The notes below the pieces were generated by a model. The model was not told the origin of the DNA and ran no database searches. It was given only the letters and a program-made list of their open reading frames with translations. Below are positions 8,470 through 15,843 of a DNA stretch of 64,000 bases, piece by piece (the stretch's first letter is position 1; each line of letters starts with the position of its first letter). A program made the translations under genes and the position numbers. The stretch is from G965240365 sp965240365 (lineage in GTDB: Bacteria > Pseudomonadota > Gammaproteobacteria > Eutrophobiales > Eutrophobiaceae): contig OZ251218.1 in assembly GCA_965240365.1 (NCBI GenBank), positions 1,922,001 to 1,986,000 on the forward strand, in the 5' to 3' direction.

Positions 8470-10664
8470 GTTATTGAGGCCCGCTCCCTGCGGCGATAGG
8501 CGATCAGCGCCGGCAATAACAGCAGGATAAGGGCCAGCGCGGTCACGATAACCGGCCACAGCAGCGGCCGGTTCCATTGCTGGCGTTTTTCATTCCGCAG
8601 GACCGGGTCAATACGCTTGTATTTGAGGGTATTGTTGGCCATGAGATTGGGTTTCGCGTTTTTATACCATTGATGATGCAGGGAAAAGGCAACCGGGTGA
8701 AAGCCCCACAGCCAGGGGGCGTCTTTTCTGACCAGTTCGACCATGCGGTTGATCAGCGCCTGCCGCTCGGCATTGTTGTCCATGCTCTTCATCTGATTGA
8801 ACAGGCGGTCGAATTCCGCATTTTTATAGTTGGCCGCGTTCTCGCCGTTATTGTCGATCTTGGCATTGGGGCCATACAGCAGAAAGAAGAAGTTTTCCGG
8901 GTCCGGATAGTCGGCGTTCCAGCCCCATTGAAAGATCTGCGCGCTGCCCTTGCGCATCTTTTCCTGAAAGCGGTTGTAATCGGTGGCGCGGATCACGAGG
9001 TTAATGCCGAGCTTGGCGTATTGTTTGCGCAACCAGTCAAAGGTCGCCTTCGCGCCGGGGCCGGCCGAGGGCGTATCCAGGTTCAACACCAGCGGTTGCC
9101 CCGTTGCCCGGTCCCGGCCGTTGGGATAGCCGGCCTCGGCCAGCAGGCGCCGCGCGTGTTCGATATCATGCCGGACGGCCTTGCCCTTTTCCCATTTATA
9201 CACATAGGGATTGACGCCCGCCGCGCCCGCGACATGGCCAAAGATGCCCGGCGGCAGCGGCCCCTGGGCGGGCAGGCCGCGCCCGTTGGCAAAGATGGAA
9301 ATGTATTCCTCATAATCCACCGCGATCGAGATCGCCCGGCGCAACAGGCGGGCGCGCTGGCTGTCGCCGCCAACAACATCATCGGCCATATTGAAACCGC
9401 TGTAAAAAATGGTGGTCGTGACCGCCGTCAGCAGGCGCAGCCCGCGCTGTTGCATCTCTTCGGTGAGTTCGGCGTCGCCCTGGGTATTGAGGCGCACGGC
9501 CTGATCAAAGCTGTCCGACACGATGCCGGACGTGTCGTAATAGCCCTGCAAAAACTTGTTCCAGGCCGGGATGGATTCCTTTTCAAGGTTATAAATGGCC
9601 TTCTGGAAAAAGGGCATGGGCTTGCCGGCGTCATCCAGCAGGCCGAGGGTCGCGTCGCCCGGCTCGCCGTCCGCCGGGTATAGCTCGCCGCGAAAGTTGG
9701 GGTTCCGTTCCAGCACCATGCGCAGATTGGGGTTATTCTCGGTCAACATAAACGGCCCGGTGCCGATCGGATACCAGTCCAGCGTGATGTTGTTATCGGC
9801 CATGCCCGGCTGGGAATAAAAAAAATCGGCCTCCCAGGGCATGGGCGCAAAAAAATACATGGATAACCAGTAAATAAATTGCGGATATTTTTGTTTGAGC
9901 GTTATCTCAAATGTGTAATCGTCAATGACTTTTGCGCCGGGCAGTTCATATTGATTCAAGTCGATATAACCCGGCCGCGCCGCGTCCATTTCATGCGCCG
10001 CTAATACTTCCACCAGCTCATTCAGACCCAGGATATATTTGCCCATCAAACCGGCGAGGGGCGAATAAAGCCCGGGGTGCGCCATGCGCTTTATCTGATA
10101 AACATAATCGGCCGCCTGCAATTCGCGCGTGCCAAGCTCCGTAAAATCCGCCAGGGTATGCCGCCGTTCCACCTGCTCCGGCGTCAGGCTGTGATAATGA
10201 AACTGCCCGGCGGCGGTTTTGGCCAGGGCGGGATGGGGTTGATAGAGGATGCCGGGCTTTATCTGTATCCGGTATTTTACCCGCGCGACCTGATCCGCCG
10301 CGGCCGTGGCCGGCAACGGCCGGCCTGCCGCGTCAAAATAGGCCGGTTCCGGCAGCCTGGCGGCCGTCAGCGGCGTCAGTTGATAAGGGCGTTTCAGGAA
10401 ATGATACTGTAGGGGCGGCTCATAAATCTGCCCCAGGAAGACATATTCGGGGGCGCTGTAGGAACTGATCGGGTCCAGGTGTTTGGGCCGCTCGCTGAAG
10501 GTGTCATAGTAGATACTCCGGTTTGATTCCGCATCAGGATAAGGATTATTCCAGGCCGAATCCACACAGGCGGCGGCCAGTAACAACAGGCCGAGCAGAC
10601 CGCAACGCGCGCCTTTGCGGCCGGCATTGAACAAGTTTATGATTTTTACGGCCATGATCTTCAC
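8466..10664 (-). CDS. yejA: Periplasmic peptide-binding lipoprotein (YejA type, SBP family 5)
   Basis: This 732-residue solute-binding protein begins with a short basic region and a hydrophobic stretch ending LLLAAAC, a lipobox, so it is probably a lipoprotein. The body shows features of family 5 binding proteins, including DTFSERPKHLDPISSY near the start, GTGPFMLTENNPN in the middle and FQWGWNADYPDPENFFFLLYG towards the end. After the WYKNAKPNLMANNTLKYKRIDP region a hydrophobic segment (LLWPVIVTALALILLLLPAL) and a basic tail occur near the C terminus, which is odd for a binding protein and may be a second membrane anchor. It is the first gene of the operon and is transcribed divergently from fabI, with 132 bp between the start codons. 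The ligand is unknown; peptides are likely. Confidence 0.85.
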   Translation of the reverse strand: MKIMAVKIINLFNAGRKGARCGLLGLLLLAAACVDSAWNNPYPDAESNRSIYYDTFSERPKHLDPISSYSAPEYVFLGQIYEPPLQYHFLKRPYQLTPLTAARLPEPAYFDAAGRPLPATAAADQVARVKYRIQIKPGILYQPHPALAKTAAGQFHYHSLTPEQVERRHTLADFTELGTRELQAADYVYQIKRMAHPGLYSPLAGLMGKYILGLNELVEVLAAHEMDAARPGYIDLNQYELPGAKVIDDYTFEITLKQKYPQFIYWLSMYFFAPMPWEADFFYSQPGMADNNITLDWYPIGTGPFMLTENNPNLRMVLERNPNFRGELYPADGEPGDATLGLLDDAGKPMPFFQKAIYNLEKESIPAWNKFLQGYYDTSGIVSDSFDQAVRLNTQGDAELTEEMQQRGLRLLTAVTTTIFYSGFNMADDVVGGDSQRARLLRRAISIAVDYEEYISIFANGRGLPAQGPLPPGIFGHVAGAAGVNPYVYKWEKGKAVRHDIEHARRLLAEAGYPNGRDRATGQPLVLNLDTPSAGPGAKATFDWLRKQYAKLGINLVIRATDYNRFQEKMRKGSAQIFQWGWNADYPDPENFFFLLYGPNAKIDNNGENAANYKNAEFDRLFNQMKSMDNNAERQALINRMVELVRKDAPWLWGFHPVAFSLHHQWYKNAKPNLMANNTLKYKRIDPVLRNEKRQQWNRPLLWPVIVTALALILLLLPALIAYRRRERASIT

Positions 10665-10796
10665 CCGCGCATTATAAACGCGGGCATTTTTCTGTACACT
10701 TTGAATATTGATAACAGCCTGGACAACGCCCGCAGGGCCGCCGCTTTTGCAGGGCTTTCCCGAGAAATTTCAAATCACAATGACAGGACAGACATA

Positions 10797-11573
10797 ATGG
10801 GTTTACTTGATAACAAACGCGCCTTGATCGTCGGCGTGGCCAGCAACCGTTCCATTGCCTGGGGCATCGCCCGGGCCATGCGGCGCGAGGGCGCTGAACT
10901 GGCCTTCACCTATCAGGGGGATAAATTACGCGGCCGGGTTGAAAAGTTCGCCGCCGAACTGGATTCGGACATCGCCCTGCCCTGCGATGTGGCCGATGAC
11001 GGGCAGATCCGGGCGGTATTCGAGCGGCTTGGGGATCACTGGGACGGGCTGGATATTCTGGTGCATTCCGTCGCCTTTGCCCCCCGGGAGGAACTGGAGG
11101 GCGAATATCTTGAGCGTGTGAGCCGCGCGGGTTTTATGACCGCGCACGAGATCAGTTCCTACAGCTTTGCCGCGCTCGGCGCCGCGGCCAGGGCGATGAT
11201 GCGGGGCCGCCAGGGCGCCATGTTGACCCTCAGCTACATCGGCGCCGTGCGGGCCATGCCCAACTATAATATTATGGGCGTGGCCAAGGCCAGCCTGGAG
11301 GCCAACGTGCGTTATATGGCCATGAGCCTCGGGCCCGAGGGGATCCGCGTCAATGCCATATCGGCCGGCCCGATCCGCACCCTGGCGGCCTCCGGCATCA
11401 AGGGCTTCCGCGACTTTCTGGGTCTGGTGGAAAAAACCGCGCCGCTCAGAAGAAACGTCACCATTGACGAAGTGGGCAACACCGCGGCCTTTCTCTGCTC
11501 CGATTACGCCTCGGCCATCACGGGCGAGATCACTTACGCGGACTGTGGTTACAATGTGGTTGGGATGACTTAA
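10797..11573 (+). CDS. fabI: Enoyl-[acyl-carrier-protein] reductase
   Basis: FabI reduces trans-2-enoyl-ACP with NADH in the last step of each fatty-acid elongation cycle. The start at 10797 gives MGLLDNKRALIVGVASNRS, the usual FabI beginning; an upstream ATG at 10701 would add an unrelated leader. The nucleotide-binding GVASNRSIAWGIA is at residues 13-25, and the catalytic Tyr and Lys are Y157 and K164 in NYNIMGVAK. The 258-residue length is normal for the family. It lies divergent to yejA and convergent with ppiD, with the 1.3-kb repeat field downstream. All key residues are present. Confidence 0.95.
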   Translation: MGLLDNKRALIVGVASNRSIAWGIARAMRREGAELAFTYQGDKLRGRVEKFAAELDSDIALPCDVADDGQIRAVFERLGDHWDGLDILVHSVAFAPREELEGEYLERVSRAGFMTAHEISSYSFAALGAAARAMMRGRQGAMLTLSYIGAVRAMPNYNIMGVAKASLEANVRYMAMSLGPEGIRVNAISAGPIRTLAASGIKGFRDFLGLVEKTAPLRRNVTIDEVGNTAAFLCSDYASAITGEITYADCGYNVVGMT

Positions 11574-12184
11574 AGCCGCGAAACCGGCGGTGATGTCGGG
11601 ACCCCGGCATCGCCTGCTGGATTCCCTGGTGGTTTGGGTTGCCATGTTATCATTCCGGCCTGCCTGCAACAGGCATGCCTGAGGCAGGCAAAGGCGCATC
11701 CAACAACCCCCATCGTCATTCCAGCGAAAGCTGGAATCCAGGAAGGCGATGCCGGGGTGTTGGATGGTCCCCGGTTTTCACTGAACCGGAATGCCGTCCC
11801 TGATGGTCATTCCCGCTTGGCGGGAATGTATAGTTAAAACCACTGGATTCCAGCTTTCGCTGGAATGACGGCGGGGGCAACAGGCATATCCCGGCAACCT
11901 TCAACACCACTCCGCCATTGCGTCATACCGGCCTATATGTGCATATTCATGCAGTCGAACTCTGGACTATTCTGCCACGCTGTCATTCCGGCCTGCCTGC
12001 AACAGGCATGCCTGAGGCAGGCAAAGGCGCATCCAACAACCCCCATCGTCATTCCAGCGAAAGCTGGAATCCAGGAAGGCGATGCCGGGTTTTTGGATAG
12101 TCCCCGGTTTTTACTGAACCGGAATGCCATCCCTGATGGTCATTCCCGCTTGGCGGGAATGTATAGTTAAAACCACTGGATTCC

Positions 12185-12233
12185 TCGGCGGCCTGTTCCT
12201 GACGCCGCTCTACCACCTGCATCCATGCAGGCG
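12185..12233 (-). repeat. 49-bp module nested inside an ATTCC palindrome (copy 1)
   Basis: The ATTCC...AGCTTTCGCTGGAAT palindrome is interrupted by 49 bp starting TCGGCGGCCTGTTCC and ending CATCCATGCAGGCG. The insert itself contains a CCTGCATCCATGCAGG hairpin. Reading across without the insert restores the standard repeat. Copies at 12595 and 43625 break the repeat at the same point. Confidence 0.8.
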
Positions 12234-12594
12234 AGCTTTCGCTGGAATGACGATGGAGGCAACGGTATATCCCGGCAACCTTCAACACCACTCCTCCATT
12301 GCGTCATACCGGCCTGCCTACGGCAGGCAAAAGCGGGAATAACAACAAACACCTATCCCGGCCATCATAGCGAAGGCAGGCAAAGGCGCATCTAACAACC
12401 CCCATCGTCATTTATGGACAGGATGTCCTGTATGCGGCGAGAGGGCAGGATGCCCGTAGCCGCCCGGCGAAAGCTGGAATCCAGGAAGGCGATGCCGGGG
12501 TGTTGGATGGTCCCCGGTTTTTACTGAACCGGAATGCCGTCCCTGATGGTCATTCCCGCCTCGCGGGAATGTATAGTTAAAACCACTGGATTCC

Positions 12595-12643
12595 TCGGCG
12601 GCTTGTTCCTGACGCCGCTCTACCACCTGCATCCATGCAGGCG
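12595..12643 (-). repeat. 49-bp module nested inside an ATTCC palindrome (copy 2)
   Basis: This has the same sequence and insertion point as the copy at 12185, except for one base (gcttgttcc for gcctgttcc). It lies in the next unit of the fabI-ppiD repeat field, so this pair may come from unit duplication rather than a separate insertion. Confidence 0.8.
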
Positions 12644-12877
12644 AGCTTTCGCTGGAATGACGGCGGGGGCAACAGGCATATCCCGGCAACCTTCAAAACC
12701 ACTCCGCCATTGCGTCATACCGGCCTATATGTGCATATTCATGCAGTCGAACTCTGGACTATTCTGCCACGCTGTCATTCCGGCCTACCTGCTACAGGCA
12801 GGCGAAAGCCAAAATCCAGTAGTTTTTATCATTCAATCTGCGTTAATCTGCGGAATCTGCGGATTGATTCCAAGACC

Positions 12878-14812
12878 TCAAATATTCTCCCGATAAACAT
12901 CCACGCTCGCACTATCCCTGGCGTTTTGCAAAAATCCGCGCCATTCGGAGCGGCCCCTGGCGCGTTTCAGTTCAAGGTCAAGGTTTTGCCGCGAGTCTTC
13001 GTCTGTCGCGGTCGTTTCGCCCTCGTGGGCCGCGGTTACCATGATCAGCGCATAATCACCACTGCCGAGCGCCGCGCCGGCCACCACCGGCCGGCCGTTT
13101 TCCGGCTGGCCGAGCCGGAAGGCATTGCGCAATACCGCGCGATTGACGGAGACATCATCGCGTTTTACCCCTTCAGCGGATGACCATTCGAGTTCGACCG
13201 CTGTTTCAAGCTCGGCGCTGGTCTTGCCGGCCTCAAGCTGGGCCAGGATGGCCTTGCCGGACTGTTCGGCCCTGGCCGCCGCCTTCTGTTGCCTGAGATC
13301 CGTCATCACCTGATCGCGCACCTCGGCCAGGGGCCGGGTCTGGGCCGGTTTGTGGTCGATGACGCGCAGCACGGCGATATGGTTTTGGCCCAACTCAATG
13401 GCGTCGCTGTTCTGCCCGCCGCGGATGAGTTCGGGGTCAAAGCTGTGGCTCACGATATCGGCGTTCGCGCTTATCCCCTCCGCGGCGGCATCGTTGCGGC
13501 TGAAATACCCGGTTTCGTTGATCGTGAGGCCGACGGCCTCCGCCGCGATCTCCAGTGTGTCGGCGTGTTCATAACTCAGGGTGACCAACTCATCGGCCAG
13601 TTCGAAATACCGCAATTCGGCCTGCGCCAGGCGATACTCTTTTTCCACCTGCCCGGCGGCATTTTCAAAGCTGTTTTCCGGCCCGCCGCTTATTTCGCCA
13701 ACCTTTACGATGTTCAGGCCCGTTATGGTTTCGATGACGCCGCTAAGCTCGGCTTCGGCGGCGCTGAACAGAAAGGCGTCAATCTCCGCGTCCATGATGC
13801 CCGGGGTCATAAAGTCGTGTTCGCTGAATTCCAGGGTGGCCTCGCCCTCTTCGGTAAATTTTTCCGCGATCTCGGCAAACCCCTGGCCTTCATTTGCCAG
13901 CGCCAGGGCGGCCTCGATCATGGCCCTGGCCGCCGCCCTGGCCGCGGCGTCTCGTGGCGTGATTTCCCCGGCGGCCGTTATATCGGCCGTTTTTACGAAC
14001 AGCTTTTGCACCGAGCGCTGTTCCGCCACCTCGTATTCGGCCCGGTTGTCTTCATAATAGGCCCGGAGGCTGGCTTCATCGACCGCGATATTGGCGGCGA
14101 TCTCATTGACGTTGAGTTCGACATAGGCGATCTTGACCTTTTCAGGTTCAAGGTAGGCATCGCGGTTGGTCTCATAATACGCGCTTATCTCGCTGTCATT
14201 GAGTTCCACGCCGTCCATAAATTTGTCGCGCTCAAGAATGGCATAGCGGATGTCGCGGGTTTGCAGGCCGAGTTGCCATATTCGCGCCGTTTCTGCATCA
14301 AGCACAAACAGGCTTTCCGCGAGGCCGGCCTGCAACTGCTCGGACAACAGGTCCATGCGCACCTGATTTTCAAAATAAGCGGGCTCCATGCCGAGGCTGA
14401 ATATGCCGCGCTCGTATTTGCCGCGGTCAAAGCCCTCTTCGTCCTTGAATAATTCAAGATTTTTAATGGTCTGGATAACGGCGGCGTCGGTGACCCTGAG
14501 CCCCTGTTGTTTGACGATCTGGTTGATGATCTCGGCGTCGATCAGTTTTTGCAGGGTCTGCTGGCGGATGAGTTCATCCTCTTCAAGCGACAGGGTCGCG
14601 CCGAAGATGGACTGCATCTGCTGGCGGAAGTTGTAGAAGGAACGTTGAAAGACGCGCTGGCTGATCTGTTCGTCATTGACTTTGGCCACGTTCAACTCGG
14701 GGCCGTCGCCGAAATAGAAACTGACGCCCCAGAACGCAAAGGAGATGATCAGCGCGCCCACGATGACTGCGGCTATCCAGCCCGATGCCCTGTCTCTGAT
14801 TGCCGTTAGCAT
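12878..14812 (-). CDS. ppiD: SurA N-terminal/parvulin-like periplasmic folding factor
   Basis: This is a 644-residue protein with a single N-terminal membrane anchor (about residues 12-35, GWIAAVIVGALIISFAFWG) followed by a SurA-N-like region (VAKVNDEQISQRVFQRSF). A degenerate parvulin rotamase domain lies around residues 225-370. PpiD is anchored in the inner membrane and helps newly secreted proteins fold next to SecYEG. The position beyond hupB in the tig-clpP-clpX-lon-hupB series is the usual one for ppiD. It lies downstream of the two tRNA genes on the same strand and converges on fabI. A MITE-like element starts 22 bp upstream of its start codon and may contribute to its leader RNA. Confidence 0.9.
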   Translation of the reverse strand: MLTAIRDRASGWIAAVIVGALIISFAFWGVSFYFGDGPELNVAKVNDEQISQRVFQRSFYNFRQQMQSIFGATLSLEEDELIRQQTLQKLIDAEIINQIVKQQGLRVTDAAVIQTIKNLELFKDEEGFDRGKYERGIFSLGMEPAYFENQVRMDLLSEQLQAGLAESLFVLDAETARIWQLGLQTRDIRYAILERDKFMDGVELNDSEISAYYETNRDAYLEPEKVKIAYVELNVNEIAANIAVDEASLRAYYEDNRAEYEVAEQRSVQKLFVKTADITAAGEITPRDAAARAAARAMIEAALALANEGQGFAEIAEKFTEEGEATLEFSEHDFMTPGIMDAEIDAFLFSAAEAELSGVIETITGLNIVKVGEISGGPENSFENAAGQVEKEYRLAQAELRYFELADELVTLSYEHADTLEIAAEAVGLTINETGYFSRNDAAAEGISANADIVSHSFDPELIRGGQNSDAIELGQNHIAVLRVIDHKPAQTRPLAEVRDQVMTDLRQQKAAARAEQSGKAILAQLEAGKTSAELETAVELEWSSAEGVKRDDVSVNRAVLRNAFRLGQPENGRPVVAGAALGSGDYALIMVTAAHEGETTATDEDSRQNLDLELKRARGRSEWRGFLQNARDSASVDVYRENI

Positions 14813-14833
14813 GACTGAATGTCCGTTTTTTAA

Positions 14834-14990
14834 TTAAGGAAGCCCTGAATAAATCCATCCTGGATTTCTCAGGGCACGCAAGGTGAAAATGCGATTTTCA
14901 CCTTGCTTCAAAATCAATGACTTGCGTCATTAATTTTGGCGGCACATCCCTGTGCCGCAGGAAACTCTGATTCAATCAGAGTTTCCTTAA
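14834..14990 (-). mobile_element. MITE-like element, copy A (157 bp)
   Basis: The element begins TTAAGGAAGCCCTGAATAAA and ends with GAGTTTCCTTAA, so the ends are inverted. Between them are successive hairpins: AATCC..GGATT, GGTGAAAATgCGATTTTCACC-like, a CAATGACTTGCGTCATTA stem, GCGGCACA..TGTGCCGC and GAAACTCTGATTcAATCAGAGTTTC. It is in the opposite orientation to copies at 20386 and 30100, and it lies between ppiD and the tRNA-Asp gene. No coding capacity is seen. Confidence 0.8.
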
Positions 14991-15031
14991 AGACGGGCGC
15001 ACTTTTGGCGGTGCGCCCGTGGGTCGTTAAT

Positions 15032-15108
15032 TGGCGGAGTGGACGGGACTCGAACCCGCGACCCCCGGCGTGACAGGCCGGTATTCTAACCAACTGAACT
15101 ACCACTCC
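15032..15108 (-). tRNA. tRNA-Asp (GTC)
   Basis: The minus strand folds as a complete 77-nt tRNA. The acceptor arms are GGAGTGG and CCACTCC, the anticodon loop is CTGTCAC with anticodon GTC, and the T arm contains GGTTCGAGTCC. The discriminator G is followed by an encoded CCA (15032-15034). It is the second gene of a tRNA-Val/tRNA-Asp pair. Confidence 0.97.
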
Positions 15109-15116
15109 GGGTGTTC

Positions 15117-15192
15117 TGGTGGGTGCTGAGGGGTTCGAACCCCCGACCTACGCCTTGTAAGGGCGTCGCTCTCCCAACTGAGCTAAGCACCC
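15117..15192 (-). tRNA. tRNA-Val (TAC)
   Basis: This 76-nt gene has acceptor arms GGGTGCT and AGCACCC, a D arm with AGCTCAGTTGGGAGAGC, the anticodon stem-loop CGCCCTTACAAGGCG with anticodon TAC, and a T arm with GGTTCGAACCC. CCA is encoded. It lies 8 bp upstream of tRNA-Asp and 19 bp downstream of hupB. Confidence 0.97.
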
Positions 15193-15211
15193 CGCGAAGC
15201 TCTGAAAAACG

Positions 15212-15484
15212 CTAGTTTAAGGCATCCTTGAGCGCTTTGCCAGCCTTGAAACCCGGCACCTTGGAGGCCCTGATTTTAATGGACTCGCCTGTTTTCGGAT
15301 TGCGGCCGGTGCGGGCGCTGCGTTTGCGGACCGAAAAGGTGCCAAATCCGACTAAGGTTACCGTGTCTTTCTTTTTCAGCGCTTTGGTTATCGCGTTAAT
15401 TGCAGCGTCCAGCGCCCGGCCCGCGGCCGCTTTTGAGAGATCGGCGTCTGCTGCAACAGCATCAATAAGTTCGGCTTTATTCAT
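15212..15484 (-). CDS. hupB: DNA-binding protein HU
   Basis: HU is a small nucleoid protein that bends DNA without strong sequence specificity. The 90-residue length and the beginning MNKAELIDAVAADADLSKA are typical. The DNA-contacting arm is intact, with GFGTFSVRKRSARTGRNPKTG near residues 46-66. The gene follows lon on the same strand, the classic order. A good sigma-70 promoter lies about 245 bp upstream (15730-15758), so the leader RNA would be long and would include a degraded MITE-like hairpin region. Confidence 0.97.
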   Translation of the reverse strand: MNKAELIDAVAADADLSKAAAGRALDAAINAITKALKKKDTVTLVGFGTFSVRKRSARTGRNPKTGESIKIRASKVPGFKAGKALKDALN

Positions 15485-15505
15485 GGTCGTTATTCCCCTT
15501 TTGAA

Positions 15506-15600
15506 TTAACAAAGCCCTGAATAAGCCCATCCGGAATTTATTCAGAGCGCGCGGCGGTGAAAATACGATTTTCACCTTTGATTTTGGCGGCGTCTCTTTA
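15506..15600 (-). repeat. Degraded MITE-like copy in the hupB leader
   Basis: The stretch starts ttaacaaagccctgaataa, contains the GGTGAAAATACGATTTTCACC hairpin, and ends in gattttggcggc. It is recognisably the element seen at 14834, 20386, 30100 and 44733, but the distal half is lost. The rest of the 359-bp gap between hupB and lon holds a GCCTGTCCAGGCAGGC palindrome near 15607, the hupB promoter and an AT-rich stretch near 15788-15822; I see no gene. Confidence 0.6.
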
Positions 15601-15729
15601 GAATCGCCTGTCCAGGCAGGCGGCAAACCCTGTTTAGGCCAGAATTTGCTTTGGTTCAGAACAATTTAGGTATGACTGGAGCGGCGCCCGCTTTGATTTG
15701 CCTGAATCGCTTGATTTCCTGCGGACGAA

Positions 15730-15758
15730 TTTATAACAAGTGCTGAAACCAGCGTCAA
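15730..15758 (-). promoter_or_regulatory. Predicted sigma-70 promoter of hupB
   Basis: On the minus strand TTGACG (15753-15758) is separated by exactly 17 bp from TATAAA (15730-15735). This is close to the consensus. Transcription would start near 15723, giving a leader of about 240 nt before the hupB start codon. Confidence 0.65.
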
Positions 15759-15843
15759 GCCGGGGTTTGCAAGAATGTGCCTTATTAGCTGAAATTAATT
15801 GAAATAAGCTGAAATAAATTTGAGCCGGCCCCGGACAGGGGGA

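Larger units (their letters stand above)
11640..12830. repeat. Intergenic repeat field between convergent fabI and ppiD: three imperfect 333-400 bp units
   Basis: The 1.3 kb between fabI and ppiD contains no convincing gene. A block with aaaggcgcatc, tcattccagcgaaagctgg, gatgccgg and cattcccgcttggcggg recurs at about 11651, 11984 and 12380 with spacings of 333 and about 359 bp. Each block is a string of palindromes, including a CCTGCCTGCAACAGGC type, ATTCCAGC...GCTGGAAT and ATTCCCGC...GCGGGAAT. Copies two and three contain an extra 49-bp module inside one palindrome (listed separately). The third unit also has a different hairpin module (GGACAGGATGTCC) near 12418. Open frames here repeat with the units and encode VIPAKAGIQ-like peptides, so I reject them. 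Confidence 0.9.

Noticed and set aside
8469..8577. Longer start of yejB at 8577
   Set aside because: It would overlap yejA by more than 100 bp, while the ATGA overlap at 8466-8469 gives the standard permease N terminus.
11634..12896. Small open frames in the fabI-ppiD gap
   Set aside because: All consist of repeated palindromes on both strands and have no consistent start or ribosome binding site.
13289..14452. 387-codon plus-strand frame opposite ppiD
   Set aside because: It is antisense to a well-supported PpiD gene and has no domain features; GC-rich codon bias opens such frames.
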